Assembly (NCBI GenBank): GCA_937893415.1
Contig: CALBWZ010000122.1
Coordinates: forward strand, 1-7,701
DNA length: 7,701 bases
Direction of reading: 5' to 3'
Source: an uncultured Comamonadaceae bacterium
GTDB taxonomy: Bacteria > Pseudomonadota > Gammaproteobacteria > Burkholderiales > Burkholderiaceae_C
Shown here: in pieces, positions 5,762 to 7,701 of the stretch
Position numbering within the stretch: the first letter of the stretch is position 1
How the letters are laid out: the number at the start of each line of letters is the position of its first letter
The notes under the pieces: generated by a model
What the model saw: the letters and a program-made list of their open reading frames with translations, nothing else
What the model was told of the DNA's origin: nothing
Databases searched by the model: none
Translations under genes and position numbers: made by a program

Positions 5762-6286
5762 TTAAATCTTCCACTTTTCCATCAAATCAGCCACACGCAA
5801 GTCGTCGTAAGGCTCAAAGGGCTGGTGTATCCAAGGGTTGGTGGGCAAGAACTCCATGGAGTAGTCAGGTTGGAAAGCTGACACGCCTTTTGTCCACAGA
5901 ACTGCGCTGCGCAACTCTGTAATAGGCTTGTAGTTGTCACGCAAGGTGTCAATGACGGCTTTCAAGGTGTGGCCTGTATCTGCCAAGTCGTCAACCAGCA
6001 AGACACGCCCTGCAATTTCACCTTTTGGCGTGGTGATGTAACGGGCCACATCCAAGTTGCCTTGGACAGTACCCGCACTGGCTCGGTAGGAGCTGGTCGA
6101 CATGATGGCTAAAGGCTTGTCAAAGATACGTGACAAGATATCGCCTGGGCGCATACCACCTCGGGCCAGACACAAGATGTTGTCAAATTCCCATCCAGAC
6201 TGATGGATACGAATGGCAAGTTTTTCGATCATGTTGTGGTATTCGTCATACGACACATACAGGTGCTTACCGTCTTCGGTCAACAT
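5762..6286 (-). CDS. Purine-type phosphoribosyltransferase
   Basis: Cytoplasmic type I phosphoribosyltransferase of 174 residues that joins a base to PRPP. The PRPP-binding motif VLLVDDLADTGHT is at 95-107 with the paired acids Asp99-Asp100; the earlier loop CLARGGMRPGDIL is at 39-51, and the hood-like C-terminal segment PWIHQPFEP at 151-159 recalls xanthine/guanine phosphoribosyltransferases. Comparable genes after purA in Burkholderiales are usually labelled hypoxanthine or generic phosphoribosyltransferase. The base used (hypoxanthine, guanine or xanthine) cannot be settled here, so no symbol is given. The start is well supported by AAGGA at 6298-6294, 7 nt before the ATG. It lies 67 bp downstream of purA on the same strand with no terminator between, so the two are probably one operon, ended by the terminator at 5712-5676. 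Confidence 0.88.
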   Translation of the reverse strand: MLTEDGKHLYVSYDEYHNMIEKLAIRIHQSGWEFDNILCLARGGMRPGDILSRIFDKPLAIMSTSSYRASAGTVQGNLDVARYITTPKGEIAGRVLLVDDLADTGHTLKAVIDTLRDNYKPITELRSAVLWTKGVSAFQPDYSMEFLPTNPWIHQPFEPYDDLRVADLMEKWKI

Positions 6287-6353
6287 ATTTCAATCCTTTG
6301 GGCTGGTGTGGGGTCAAGAAACTGACAAAGAATAGCAGGGGTTGTGCTGGAAA

Positions 6354-7701
<1,348 letters not shown>

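Overview
This is ordinary, gene-dense bacterial chromosome with no long unexplained stretch. Nine protein genes fill almost the whole window; two are cut by its edges (a peptide deformylase at the left, adenylosuccinate synthetase at the right). The proteins look betaproteobacterial, most likely Burkholderiales and perhaps Comamonadaceae-like. The reasons are the style of the deformylase and metC proteins, purA followed by a small purine-type phosphoribosyltransferase, and moderate base composition. This placement comes from remembered family resemblance, not from a search. I see no tRNA, rRNA, CRISPR array, insertion sequence or phage gene.

Layout. At the left, def (minus, partial) stands head to head with a small secreted c-type cytochrome (plus) across 58 bp that must hold both promoters. 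The cytochrome converges on rlmB (minus) with only 5 bp between stop codons. Upstream of rlmB on the same strand is a YbbA-type ABC ATPase, so the two probably form an operon. The ATPase gene is divergent from tesA (plus), an SGNH-family esterase/thioesterase with a signal peptide; selU/mnmH (tRNA 2-selenouridine synthase) follows 15 bp after tesA. selU converges with metC (cystathionine beta-lyase, minus) across a 146-bp gap that contains an imperfect inverted repeat. The right end is a minus-strand purine cluster: purA, then a phosphoribosyltransferase, then a strong intrinsic terminator just before metC.

How the genes relate. purA commits IMP to AMP, and the adjacent phosphoribosyltransferase probably salvages a purine base, so this is a coherent nucleotide unit. 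rlmB, selU and def all serve translation (23S rRNA methylation, tRNA wobble selenation, nascent-chain deformylation). tesA and ybbA are neighbours in Escherichia coli too, and selU (ybbB) lies in the same E. coli region, so the middle of the window resembles that locus without the ybbP permease. I found no convincing new biological system. The points most worth a second look are the terminator that ends 14 nt before the metC start codon, the small cytochrome whose distal haem ligand is unclear, and the ATPase without its permease.
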